Of a stretch of 45,133 bases of DNA, positions 23,367-31,640 are shown piece after piece (positions within the stretch are counted from its first letter, which is position 1; the number at the start of each line of letters is the position of its first letter). A program made the position numbers and the translations under genes. The DNA comes from an uncultured Eubacteriales bacterium (GTDB lineage Bacteria > Bacillota > Clostridia > Christensenellales > Aristaeellaceae): the NCBI GenBank assembly GCA_902761825.1, contig CACWLY010000008.1, positions 1 to 45,133 of the forward strand, read 5' to 3'. The notes below the pieces were generated by a model. That model was not told the origin of the DNA, did not search any database, and worked only from the letters and a program-made list of their open reading frames with translations.

Positions 23367-24686
23367 ATGCAACCGACTTTTTTTGAAAACGAAGTTCCCC
23401 AGCCGCTGGCCGCACGCCTGCGCCCGACGGACCTGGATGAATTTGTGGGACAAAAACATCTGCTGGGCCCGGGAAAGGTGCTGCGCAGGCTGATCGAAAA
23501 CGACGCCGTCAGCAGCATGATTTTCTGGGGCCCGCCGGGCGTTGGCAAAACCACGCTTGCGAGCATCATCGCCCGGCGCACGCAGGCGGAATTCGTGGAT
23601 TTTTCCGCGGTCACCAGCGGTATAAAGGAGATCCGCTCCGTCATGCAGCAGGCGGATGACAACCGGCGCTTCGGCAAAAAGACCATCGTGTTCGTGGACG
23701 AGATCCACCGGTTCAATAAAGCCCAGCAGGACGCCTTCCTGCCTTTCGTGGAGAAGGGCAGCATCATCCTGATCGGCGCGACGACCGAAAACCCCAGCTT
23801 CGAGGTCAACGGCGCGCTTCTGTCACGCTGCAAGGTTTTCGTGCTGCAGGCGCTTACGACCGGCGATCTGGTCGCGCTTCTGCGCCGGGCGATCGACGAT
23901 CCCCGGGGCTTCGGCGGCGAAAACGTCCGGATATCGCCGGAAATGCTCGAAATGATCGCAAATTTCGCGAACGGCGACGCCCGCAGTGCGCTGAGCACGC
24001 TCGAAATGGTGATCCTGAACGGCGATACGGAGGACGGGGCGATCACCGTGACGCCCGAAACGCTGGAGCAGTGCATCAGCAAAAAATCATTGCTGTACGA
24101 CAAAAAGGGCGAGGAGCATTACAACCTGATCAGCGCCCTGCATAAATCCATGCGCAACAGCGATCCCGACGCCGCGGTCTATTGGCTTGCGCGCATGCTG
24201 GAGGCGGGGGAAGACCCGCTGTACGTGGCCCGGCGGGTGATACGCTTTGCCAGCGAGGACGTGGGCATGGCGGACAGCAAAGCGCTGGAGGTGGCCGTTG
24301 CCGCTTACCAGGCCTGCCATTATCTGGGAATGCCCGAATGCAGCGTCCACCTGACGCACGCCGTGGTGTATATGTCGCTGTCGCCGAAATCAAACGCCCT
24401 GTACGCGGCGTATGAAAACGCCAAGCTGGACGCCATAAAGCAGCTTGCCGAGCCGGTGCCGCTCGTGATCCGCAACGCGCCAACCCGCCTGATGCGGGAG
24501 CTTGACTACGGAAAGGGGTATCAGTACGCCCACGACGCCGACGATAAATTGACCAATATGCAGTGCCTGCCCGACAGCCTGCTGGGCCGGGAATACTACC
24601 TGCCCACCGATCAGGGCTTTGAAGCCCGGTACAGGGAACGGCTGGAGGAAATCAAAGCGTGGAAGAAAGCGCATAAAGCCAAATAA
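23367..24686 (+). CDS. rarA: Replication-associated recombination protein A (RarA/MgsA), AAA+ ATPase
   Basis: A clamp-loader-like AAA+ protein that acts at stalled replication forks. From the ATG at 23367 (CGGAGG upstream) it has 439 residues; an in-frame ATG at 23304 lies on the promoter and is rejected. Walker A GPPGVGKT is at 55-62, Walker [19 protein letters not shown] near residues 107-124, sensor 1 GATTEN near residues 140-145, and the C-terminal tetramerisation domain contains the conserved [15 protein letters not shown] and HYLGMPE blocks. It is followed after 41 bases by a catabolic gene with its own good ribosome site. Confidence 0.96.
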   Translation: MQPTFFENEVPQPLAARLRPTDLDEFVGQKHLLGPGKVLRRLIENDAVSSMIFWGPPGVGKTTLASIIARRTQAEFVDFSAVTSGIKEIRSVMQQADDNRRFGKKTIVFVDEIHRFNKAQQDAFLPFVEKGSIILIGATTENPSFEVNGALLSRCKVFVLQALTTGDLVALLRRAIDDPRGFGGENVRISPEMLEMIANFANGDARSALSTLEMVILNGDTEDGAITVTPETLEQCISKKSLLYDKKGEEHYNLISALHKSMRNSDPDAAVYWLARMLEAGEDPLYVARRVIRFASEDVGMADSKALEVAVAAYQACHYLGMPECSVHLTHAVVYMSLSPKSNALYAAYENAKLDAIKQLAEPVPLVIRNAPTRLMRELDYGKGYQYAHDADDKLTNMQCLPDSLLGREYYLPTDQGFEARYRERLEEIKAWKKAHKAK

Positions 24687-24727
24687 TTCCGGGCATACTG
24701 CCTTCATCAAACGGAGGTGTCTGCCTT

Positions 24728-25750
24728 ATGGAAAAAATCAAGGTCATTCAGTACGGATGCGGCAAAATGAGCCGCTATATCCTGCGGTACATGCATGAAA
24801 AAGGGCTTCAGATCGTCGGCGCGATCGACGTGAACCCCGATATCGTTGGCATGGATATCGGCGATTACGCCGGCCTGGGCTGCAAGACCGGCGTGATCAT
24901 CAGCAGCGACGCCGACGCCGTGCTGGACGGCGCGGATGCCGATGTCGCCGTGGTGACGCTGTTCAGCCTGGTTTCGGACTGCTTTGAAGCCTTTGAAAAG
25001 TGCCTGAGCCGCGGCGTCAGCGTGATCACCACCTGTGAGGAGGCCACGTTCAGCTGGACCACCAGCCCGCGCCTGACCAACCGGCTGGATGTGCTGGCAA
25101 AGGAAAACGCCTGCACCTTCCTGGGCAGCGGGATGGAGGACATCTTCTGGGTCAACAGCGTGGCGCTGCTGGCCGCGGGCTGCCACTGCGTGCGGAAAAT
25201 CGAAGGCGCGGTCAGCTATAACGTGGAGGATTACGGTCTCGCGCTGGCTAAAGCACACGGCGTCGGCCTGACGGCCGATGAATTTGAGCGTCAGATCGCG
25301 CATCCCGAAACGCTGGAGCCTTCCTATGTGTGGAACAGCAACGAAGCGCTGGCGCAGAAGCTGGGGCTGACCGTCAAATCGCAGAGCCAGAGATGCGAGC
25401 CGTATTTTCATGACGGGGAGCTGTTTTCCCGGACGCTGGGCCGGACGATCCCCAAAGGCTGCTGCATCGGCATGGCGGCCGTGGTGACCTCCGAAACCTT
25501 CCAGGGAATCACGCTGGAAACGCGCTGCATCGGCAAGGTATACGGCCCGGAGGACGGGGATATGTGCGACTGGAGGATCGGGGGCGAGCCCGACACCGAG
25601 TTCCATGTCGTAAAGCCCGCCACGGTGGAGCACACCTGCGCCACCATCGTCCACCGCATTCCCGACGTGCTGAACGCGCCCGCCGGCGTCGTGACGCTGG
25701 ATCAGCTGCCGGCGCTCAGATATCACGCGTATCCCATCGTTTATCAATAA
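24728..25750 (+). CDS. DapB-like NAD(P)-dependent amine dehydrogenase, similar to 2,4-diaminopentanoate dehydrogenase
   Basis: A 340-residue oxidoreductase with a dihydrodipicolinate-reductase-type Rossmann domain: [12 protein letters not shown] near residues 7-18 is the dinucleotide loop, and [16 protein letters not shown] near residues 37-52 binds the adenosine end. The remainder resembles the Ord family of ornithine fermentation (2,4-diaminopentanoate dehydrogenase): CEEATFSW near residues 98-105 and [11 protein letters not shown] near residues 133-143. The other genes of that pathway (orr, oraS/E, ortA/B) are not here; instead a PLP enzyme follows after 26 bases. I therefore infer an oxidative deamination or imine reduction on a different amino acid or diamine. 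Confidence 0.75.
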   Translation: MEKIKVIQYGCGKMSRYILRYMHEKGLQIVGAIDVNPDIVGMDIGDYAGLGCKTGVIISSDADAVLDGADADVAVVTLFSLVSDCFEAFEKCLSRGVSVITTCEEATFSWTTSPRLTNRLDVLAKENACTFLGSGMEDIFWVNSVALLAAGCHCVRKIEGAVSYNVEDYGLALAKAHGVGLTADEFERQIAHPETLEPSYVWNSNEALAQKLGLTVKSQSQRCEPYFHDGELFSRTLGRTIPKGCCIGMAAVVTSETFQGITLETRCIGKVYGPEDGDMCDWRIGGEPDTEFHVVKPATVEHTCATIVHRIPDVLNAPAGVVTLDQLPALRYHAYPIVYQ

Positions 25751-25776
25751 CCGCAATGTACAAAGGAGGCCTTTTT

Positions 25777-26727
25777 ATGGCGCTGAAGGATTTTGCAAAG
25801 GTATCCCTGGGCTGCTTTCCCACCCCGATCCAGCGGTTGGATGCCATCAGCCGCGAGCTGGGCGTCAGCGTGTATATCAAGCGCGACGACCTGACCGGCG
25901 TCGGCCTGGGCGGCAACAAGGTGCGCAAGCTCGAATATCTGCTGGCCGACGCGCGTGAGAAAGGCGCCGAGGTGGTGTTCACGACCGGCGGCGCGCAGTC
26001 CAATCACGCCATGCTGACGGCTGCCTGCGCCCTGAAAATGGGCATGACGCCGATCCTGATCCTGAAAAAGCGCGGCGTTACCGGCCCGCTTGGCAACCGG
26101 CTGCTGGAGAGCCTGATGGGCGTGGACGTCCGGCTCATGGATACCGACGATTACGCGGACATATACGCCGAAATGGATCGCGTGGGGCAGGCCCTCGGAC
26201 GCCCGTATTACAAGATCCCCTGCGGCGGCAGCAACGCCCTGGGCAGTCTGGGCTATGTGGACTGCGCCCGGGAGATCGCCGCGCAGGGCATCCGTTTTGA
26301 TCATATCGTCTGCGCCGAGGGCAGCGGCGGCACGATGGCCGGCCTGGCCCTGGGCGCGATGCTGTACCTGCCCGGCGTCAGGGTTCACGGCATGATGGTG
26401 GATACCGATCCCTTTGACCGGATCACGCCCCGGCTGATGCGGGAAGCCGCCGCCCTGCTGGGCGAAGACGTTGATATCGCGTCCGCGGATTATACGCTGC
26501 GGGATATGTGCGGCCCGGGCTATGCCATATCTTCGGCCGAAGGAAAAGACGCCATCGGGCTGATGGCGTCCAAAGAGGGTCTTTTCCTTGATCCGGTGTA
26601 TACCGGCAAAGCCTTTGCCGGGCTGATCGCGATGGCGAAGGAAGGCGCTTTCCGTCCCGATGACCGCGTGCTCTTCCTGCACAGCGGCGGAGCGGGCGGG
26701 CTGTTCGCCGTAAAGATGGATGAATAA
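25777..26727 (+). CDS. PLP-dependent D-cysteine desulfhydrase / ACC deaminase family enzyme
   Basis: A 316-residue fold-type II PLP enzyme. The start at 25777 is set by AAAGGAGG 8 bases upstream. Key family blocks: IKRDDLTGVGLGGNKVRKLEYL near residues 31-52, whose lysine in GGNKVRKL forms the Schiff base; GGAQSNHA near residues 74-81; and the phosphate loop GSGGTMAGL near residues 187-195. D-cysteine desulfhydrase, ACC deaminase and L-cysteate lyase cannot be separated by eye. It pairs with the preceding dehydrogenase in one transcript, which suggests breakdown of an unusual or D-amino acid to a keto acid and ammonia. It converges on livF with only three bases between the stops and no terminator. 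Confidence 0.85.
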   Translation: MALKDFAKVSLGCFPTPIQRLDAISRELGVSVYIKRDDLTGVGLGGNKVRKLEYLLADAREKGAEVVFTTGGAQSNHAMLTAACALKMGMTPILILKKRGVTGPLGNRLLESLMGVDVRLMDTDDYADIYAEMDRVGQALGRPYYKIPCGGSNALGSLGYVDCAREIAAQGIRFDHIVCAEGSGGTMAGLALGAMLYLPGVRVHGMMVDTDPFDRITPRLMREAAALLGEDVDIASADYTLRDMCGPGYAISSAEGKDAIGLMASKEGLFLDPVYTGKAFAGLIAMAKEGAFRPDDRVLFLHSGGAGGLFAVKMDE

Positions 26728-26730
26728 GCG

Positions 26731-27459
26731 TTACGAACCAAGATACGCCTTCTGCACGGCCTCGTTGTGAAGCAGTTCTTCCGCGGGGCCCTGCAGGGTG
26801 ATTTTTCCTGTTTCCATCACGTACGCGCGGTCGGCCACATGCAGGGCCATCTGCGCGTTCTGCTCAACCAGCAGGATCGTCGTGCCCGCCTCGTGCAGCT
26901 CGGCGATGATCCCGAAAATCTGTTCCACCAGGATGGGGGCCAGGCCCATGCTGGGCTCGTCCAGCATAAGGATGCTGGGCTTGCTCATCAGCGCGCGCGC
27001 CATCGCCAGCATTTGCTGTTCGCCGCCGGACAGCGTGCCGGCGATTTGTTTTTCGCGCTCCTTCAGGCGAGGAAAGCGTTCAAACACGTCGGCGATCGAA
27101 TCGGCGATTTCGCTGTTGGGGCGTGTGTAACAGCCCATTTCCAGGTTTTCGCGGACGGTCATCTGCTGGAAGATACGGCGGCCTTCGGGACACAGGCTCA
27201 GGCCCTTGGGCACGATGCGGGACGCGCCCAGCCCGCCCAGAGACTGGCCTATTAATTCGATCGTTCCCTGCCGGGGCTTGAGCAGGCCGGCGATGGTGTT
27301 CAGCGTGGTGCTTTTGCCCGCGCCGTTCGCGCCGATCAGCGTGACGATCTCGTTGTCGTACACCTGCAGGCTGATGCCCTTGATCGCGTGGATCGCCCCA
27401 TAGAAAACATGCAGATCGCGCACTTCGAGCAGCGGCGATTTGTTTTCTTTTTCGCTCAT
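26731..27459 (-). CDS. livF: Branched-chain amino acid ABC transporter ATP-binding protein LivF
   Basis: The second ATPase of the high-affinity branched-chain amino acid importer, 242 residues. Walker A GANGAGKST near residues 38-46, LSGGEQQM near residues 143-150, Walker B ILMLDEPSMGLAP near residues 162-174 and the switch histidine region VEQNAQMAL are present. The ATG overlaps the livG stop in an ATGA, so the two ATPases are translationally coupled. It is the last gene of the livKHMGF operon; no terminator is visible before the convergent gene. Confidence 0.95.
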   Translation of the reverse strand: MSEKENKSPLLEVRDLHVFYGAIHAIKGISLQVYDNEIVTLIGANGAGKSTTLNTIAGLLKPRQGTIELIGQSLGGLGASRIVPKGLSLCPEGRRIFQQMTVRENLEMGCYTRPNSEIADSIADVFERFPRLKEREKQIAGTLSGGEQQMLAMARALMSKPSILMLDEPSMGLAPILVEQIFGIIAELHEAGTTILLVEQNAQMALHVADRAYVMETGKITLQGPAEELLHNEAVQKAYLGS

Positions 27460-28319
27460 GCCTGCCCCTCCTTCTTTTTGCCCAGATAGGCTTCGATCAC
27501 GACGGGATTGGCCTGAATTTCATCGGCGGTGCCCTTGGCGATGATCTTGCCGAAGTTCAGCACGCAGATGCCCTCGCATACGCCCATGACCAGGCTCATA
27601 TCGTGCTCGATCAGCAGAATGGCGATCTGGAACTGGTCGCGGATCTTGGCGATGTTCTCCATCAGCTCTTCGGTTTCGTGCGGGTTCATGCCCGCGGCGG
27701 GCTCGTCGAGCAGCAGAAGGCTGGGGTTGGTTGCCAGCGCGCGAACGATCTCCAGACGGCGCTGCGCTCCGTAAGGCAGCGATCCGGCCTGTTCGTCGGC
27801 CAGCTTTTCCATATCGAAAATGTGCAGCAGCTCCAGCGCGCGGTCATGCTGCTTCTTTTCCTGCTTCCAGTAGGCGGGAAGGCGCAGCATGCCGGTGAAC
27901 ATATTATACTTGATCTGATTGTGCAATCCGATGCGCACGTTCTCTTCCACCGTCATCTGATCGAACAGGCGGATGTTCTGGAAGGTGCGGGCGATGCCCA
28001 GCTTGCTTGCCTGCACGATGTTCATACCGTGGGTGTCGCGGCCGTTGATCAGCACGGCGCCCATGGTGGGCTCGTACACCTTGGTGATCAGGTTGAACAC
28101 CGTGGTTTTGCCCGCGCCGTTGGGGCCGATCAGCCCGGCGATCTCGGTCTTGCCGATCGTGAGGTTGAAATCGTCCACGGCCTTCAGGCCGCCGAACTCG
28201 ATGCCCAGGTGGCGGGCTTCCAGCACGGGAGCCTTGTTGATATCGCGCTCCGGCACGATGGCGTCGGACTGCAGGGGCACCATTTTGGTGTTCGCGCGGC
28301 GTTTCACCTGCTGGCTCAT
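27456..28319 (-). CDS. livG: Branched-chain amino acid ABC transporter ATP-binding protein LivG
   Basis: The first ATPase of the Liv importer, 287 residues, longer than usual because of about 30 extra N-terminal residues before LGIEFGGLKAVDDF. Walker A GPNGAGKTT, signature LPYGAQRRLEI, Walker B LLLLDEPAAGMNP and the long helical insert typical of LivG (around residues 120-160) are visible. GGGAGG precedes the ATG, which overlaps the livM stop in an ATGA. Its C-terminus carries the LivG-specific FGKIIAKGTADEI segment. Confidence 0.95.
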   Translation of the reverse strand: MSQQVKRRANTKMVPLQSDAIVPERDINKAPVLEARHLGIEFGGLKAVDDFNLTIGKTEIAGLIGPNGAGKTTVFNLITKVYEPTMGAVLINGRDTHGMNIVQASKLGIARTFQNIRLFDQMTVEENVRIGLHNQIKYNMFTGMLRLPAYWKQEKKQHDRALELLHIFDMEKLADEQAGSLPYGAQRRLEIVRALATNPSLLLLDEPAAGMNPHETEELMENIAKIRDQFQIAILLIEHDMSLVMGVCEGICVLNFGKIIAKGTADEIQANPVVIEAYLGKKKEGQA

Positions 28320-29386
28320 GCGATGTCACCTCCCTGCTTGTTTTTCCGGAACAGGCGCTTGATGGGGGAGAAGAGGCGGTTGACGAAGCTGCGGATCAGC
28401 GGGTTGTTGGTGAAGATCATGACCAGGATCAGCACGATGGCGTACGCCAGCATGCGGTAATCGCTGAAGGCGCGCAGCACCTCGGGCAATACGGTCAGCA
28501 GCGTCGCGCTGATCACCGAGCCCAGCACGTTGCCAAGGCCGCCCAGCACCACAAACACCAGCACGTTGATCGACTGGTTGAAGGTGAACTGCGTGGGCAC
28601 GACGGTGGAGCTGTTCAGCCCGTACAGCGCGCCCGCCATGCCCGCCAGCGCGGCGGCGGTGGTAAAGGCGATCATCTTGTACTTGGTCACGGGAATGCCC
28701 ATGGATTCGGCGGCGATGCGGTTATCGCGCGTCGCCTTGATGGCGCAGCCCGCGCGGGAATTGATCAGATTGAGCACCACGAACAGCGTGATCAGGATCA
28801 GCACGAATCCCACCGTGAAGGTGGAAATGGGTTTGATCTTGACTGCGCCCTTCGCGCCGTCCACCAGCATGACCGTGCCCTCGGGCATATCCTTGGTCAG
28901 GAAGGAGAAGCGCAGGCGGCCGTCGGACACGCCGATGTACAGCACGTTAACCAGGCTGCGGATGATCTCGCCGAAGGCCAGCGTCACGATGGCCAGATAG
29001 TCGCCGCGCAGGCGCAGCACCGGTATGCCGATCAGCGCGCCGAGAATGCCCGCCATGACGCCGCCGGCGATAATGGCAAGCACGAGACGCAAAAGCGTGT
29101 TTTCAACGGCAAAGGCGTTCAGCAGCCAGCCGCTGACCACCGCGCCCGTGTACGCGCCGATGCTCATGAAGCCGGCATGGCCCAGGCTGAGCTCGCCGCT
29201 GATGCCGATCACCAGGTTCAGGGATACGGCCATAACGATCCAGCAGCAGATCGGCACCAGCTGGCCTTTGAGGGAGCGCGTGATGGTCTTGTTCGCGATC
29301 ATGGACTGCAGGATCAGGAAGGCCGCGATGACCAGCGCGTAGGTGACGATATTGTAGATCAGGCGATTTCTTTTCGCTTTTGTCAT
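28316..29386 (-). CDS. livM: Branched-chain amino acid ABC transporter permease LivM
   Basis: One of two permeases of the Liv importer, 356 residues from the ATG at 29386. A GTG nine bases upstream (29395) is possible but would overlap the GAGGTG ribosome site. Nine or so hydrophobic helices are seen, with the family signatures ISGELSLGHAGFMSIGAYTGA near residues 65-85 and the FGEIIRSLVN coupling helix near residues 137-146. The gene starts 10 bases after the livH stop. Confidence 0.94.
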   Translation of the reverse strand: MTKAKRNRLIYNIVTYALVIAAFLILQSMIANKTITRSLKGQLVPICCWIVMAVSLNLVIGISGELSLGHAGFMSIGAYTGAVVSGWLLNAFAVENTLLRLVLAIIAGGVMAGILGALIGIPVLRLRGDYLAIVTLAFGEIIRSLVNVLYIGVSDGRLRFSFLTKDMPEGTVMLVDGAKGAVKIKPISTFTVGFVLILITLFVVLNLINSRAGCAIKATRDNRIAAESMGIPVTKYKMIAFTTAAALAGMAGALYGLNSSTVVPTQFTFNQSINVLVFVVLGGLGNVLGSVISATLLTVLPEVLRAFSDYRMLAYAIVLILVMIFTNNPLIRSFVNRLFSPIKRLFRKNKQGGDIA

Positions 29387-29396
29387 ACCGCTCACC

Positions 29397-30275
29397 TCAC
29401 ACTTTCTCCCGAACGGGCTTGCCGAGCAGGCCCGTGGGCTTGACCAGAAGCACCACGATCAGCACGGCGAACACGATGGCGTCGCCCAGCTCGGTGGAGA
29501 TGTACGCCTTGCCGAAAATCTCGATCACGCCCAGCAGCACGCCGCCCAGCATGGCCCCGGGGATCGATCCGATGCCGCCGAATACCGCGGCGGTAAAGGC
29601 TTTGATGCCGGGCATAGAGCCGGTGGTAGGCTGCAATATCGGATAGGAGGAGCAGAGCAGCACGCCCGCGATGGCCGCCAGGGCGGAGCCGATGGCGAAG
29701 GTTACGGAGATCGTGCGGTTCACGTTGATGCCCATCAGCTCGGCCGCTCCGCGGTCTTCGCTGACGCAGCGCATGGCTTTGCCCATCTTTGTTTTCGCGG
29801 TAAACAGCGTAAGGCTCACCATGATGACGATGTTCGCCAGAATGGTGATCACGGTGGCGCTGGATACGCGCAGCTGACCCAGCCGGAACGTCGTGCTGTT
29901 GATGAAGGTCGGCGGGAAGGATTTGGGGTTTGCGCCCCAGATCATCAGCGCGACGTTTTGCAGCAGATAGCTCATGCCGATGGCGGTGATCAGAACGGCC
30001 AGGCTGGCCGCCTGACGCAGGGGACGGTAGGCCAGGCCCTCAATGGTGATGCCCAGCACCGTGCATATCGCCATGGAAGCCAGTATGGCGACCACCGGCG
30101 GCAGCCCCCAGTACTGCAGGCCGCAGAAAGCCACATACGCTCCGACCATGATGACGTCGCCGTGCGCGAAATTCAGCATTTTGGCAATGCCGTACACCAT
30201 GGTGTAGCCCAGGGCAATGATGGCGTAAATACTGCCCAGACTCAGCCCGTTGATCAGGTTATCGAGAAAAATCAT
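29397..30275 (-). CDS. livH: Branched-chain amino acid ABC transporter permease LivH
   Basis: The second Liv permease, 292 residues, opening with the diagnostic NGLSLGSIYAIIALGYTMVYGI and MLNFAHGDVIMVGAY motifs (residues 8-49). The EAA-like loop CVSEDRGAAELMGIN lies near residues 169-183. An AGGAGAG site precedes the ATG. It follows livK across an 85-base gap with a stem-loop. Confidence 0.95.
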   Translation of the reverse strand: MIFLDNLINGLSLGSIYAIIALGYTMVYGIAKMLNFAHGDVIMVGAYVAFCGLQYWGLPPVVAILASMAICTVLGITIEGLAYRPLRQAASLAVLITAIGMSYLLQNVALMIWGANPKSFPPTFINSTTFRLGQLRVSSATVITILANIVIMVSLTLFTAKTKMGKAMRCVSEDRGAAELMGINVNRTISVTFAIGSALAAIAGVLLCSSYPILQPTTGSMPGIKAFTAAVFGGIGSIPGAMLGGVLLGVIEIFGKAYISTELGDAIVFAVLIVVLLVKPTGLLGKPVREKV

Positions 30276-30307
30276 GGCGTTCTCTCCTGTGCTTAATAAA
30301 CGAAAAG

Positions 30308-30343
30308 GCGGGACTGATCCCGTTGACCCCGAGACCAGCCCGC
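30308..30343 (-). terminator. Stem-loop between livK and livH
   Basis: On the minus strand GCGGGCTG pairs with CAGTCCCGC (one bulge) and is followed by CTTTTCGTTT. As in the other importer operon, it probably trims transcription after the binding-protein gene so that LivK is made in excess. Confidence 0.6.
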
Positions 30344-30360
30344 TTGTTTACCGGGTAGGA

Positions 30361-31488
30361 TTATTCAAATACGTATTCGCCGTTGATGATGGTGGCGGCC
30401 ATGGGGGTCTTGGAAACCGCGCCGCTCTCGTCCCAGGTCATGCTGCCGGTCAGGCCTTCCACGGCGATTTCCTGCATGGCGGCGATCATCAGATCGCAAA
30501 CCTCTTCGGGCTCCATCTCGGCGGTGATGCCGGCCTTTTCGGCAGCGGCGGCCAGGATGTAGATGCCGTCATAGGCGTCGGCGGCGAACTGGATGGGGGT
30601 CTCGCCGTAGGCTTCCTGATACTTGGTCACGAAGTTCACGGTCTTTTCATCGGAGGCGGAGGCCACGAAGGGGGTCAGCAGCATGACGCCCTCGGCCAGG
30701 CTGGTATCGAAGCCGTCCACGCTCAGGATGCCGTCCATGCCGTCCACGCCGAAGAACACGGGATGATAGTCCTTGTTGGCGGCAATCTTGAGGATCAGGG
30801 AAGCGGGGGTGTAGTACATGGGCAGGAACACGATTTCCGCGCCGTTGTTCTGGGCGTCGGCGACCTGCACGCTGAAGTCGGTGGTCTCGTCGGTGAAGGT
30901 GGTCTCGCTCACGATCTCCAGGCCCTTATTGGCGGCTTCGGCCACGAAGGTGTCGCGGATGCCGGTGGAGTACACGTCGGCGTTGTTGTAGATTACGGCG
31001 ATCTTGGTGCCCAGGTTATGATCGGCGATATACTGAGCGGAAGCCAGGCCCTGGTTGGGATCGTTGAAGCAGATCTGGAACACGTTGTCCTTGTCTTCGG
31101 TCACAGCGGGGGCGGAGGCGGAGGGGGTCAGGAAGAACACGCGGTCGGTGTAGCCCTGAGCGCCGGCGGCTTCGCAGGGCTTCGAGGTGGTGGTGCCCAG
31201 GATCATCTGCGCGCCCGCGTCCAGCGCGGCGTTGTAGGCGTTGATGACCTTTTCCACGTTATGCTCGTCGTCCTCGTTGATCAGCTCGATATGATAGGGG
31301 CTGTCGCTCGCGTTCAGCTCGGCGACGGCCACTTCCGCGCCGTGCAGGGTAGCCAGGCCATACAGGGCCGCCGCGCCGGTGGTGGGGCCGATATGGGCCA
31401 CGCGGAGGGTGATGGGTTCGTCGGCCAAAGCGGCCGCGCCGGTCAGCAGCATACAAACGACCAGCATCATGGCAAACAGCTTTTTCAT
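30361..31488 (-). CDS. livK: Branched-chain amino acid-binding protein LivK (periplasmic-binding type I fold)
   Basis: The 375-residue solute-binding protein of the Liv importer and first gene of the operon. A Sec signal covers residues 1 to about 22, ending AALA before DEP; no lipobox cysteine is present. The mature protein has the Peripla_BP_6 features: IGPTTGAAALYGLATLHGAEVAVAE near residues 33-57, ILGTTTSKPCEAAG near residues 100-113, and the second lobe with FAADAYDGIYILAAAAEKAG near residues 299-318. AGGAGG precedes the ATG and a near-consensus promoter lies 50 bases upstream. The missing lipobox is unusual for a single-membrane Bacillota binding protein. Confidence 0.93.
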   Translation of the reverse strand: MKKLFAMMLVVCMLLTGAAALADEPITLRVAHIGPTTGAAALYGLATLHGAEVAVAELNASDSPYHIELINEDDEHNVEKVINAYNAALDAGAQMILGTTTSKPCEAAGAQGYTDRVFFLTPSASAPAVTEDKDNVFQICFNDPNQGLASAQYIADHNLGTKIAVIYNNADVYSTGIRDTFVAEAANKGLEIVSETTFTDETTDFSVQVADAQNNGAEIVFLPMYYTPASLILKIAANKDYHPVFFGVDGMDGILSVDGFDTSLAEGVMLLTPFVASASDEKTVNFVTKYQEAYGETPIQFAADAYDGIYILAAAAEKAGITAEMEPEEVCDLMIAAMQEIAVEGLTGSMTWDESGAVSKTPMAATIINGEYVFE

Positions 31489-31539
31489 GTTGAATTCCTC
31501 CTAAAACACAATTCTTCGACTTCTTGCCGAACATGTGTT

Positions 31540-31568
31540 ATTATACGCAGAAATATGGCTGTATACAA
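31540..31568 (-). promoter_or_regulatory. Promoter of the liv operon
   Basis: TTGTAT and a perfect TATAAT are 17 bases apart on the minus strand, 52 bases before the livK ATG. The gap between livK and the TIR gene (31489-31640) holds nothing else that I can identify. Confidence 0.8.
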
Positions 31569-31640
31569 GCAATCCGCTGTGCTTTTGCTGTATTTTTACC
31601 CATAGAACGATTGCGTACTGGAGAAAACTGATATTTGTCT

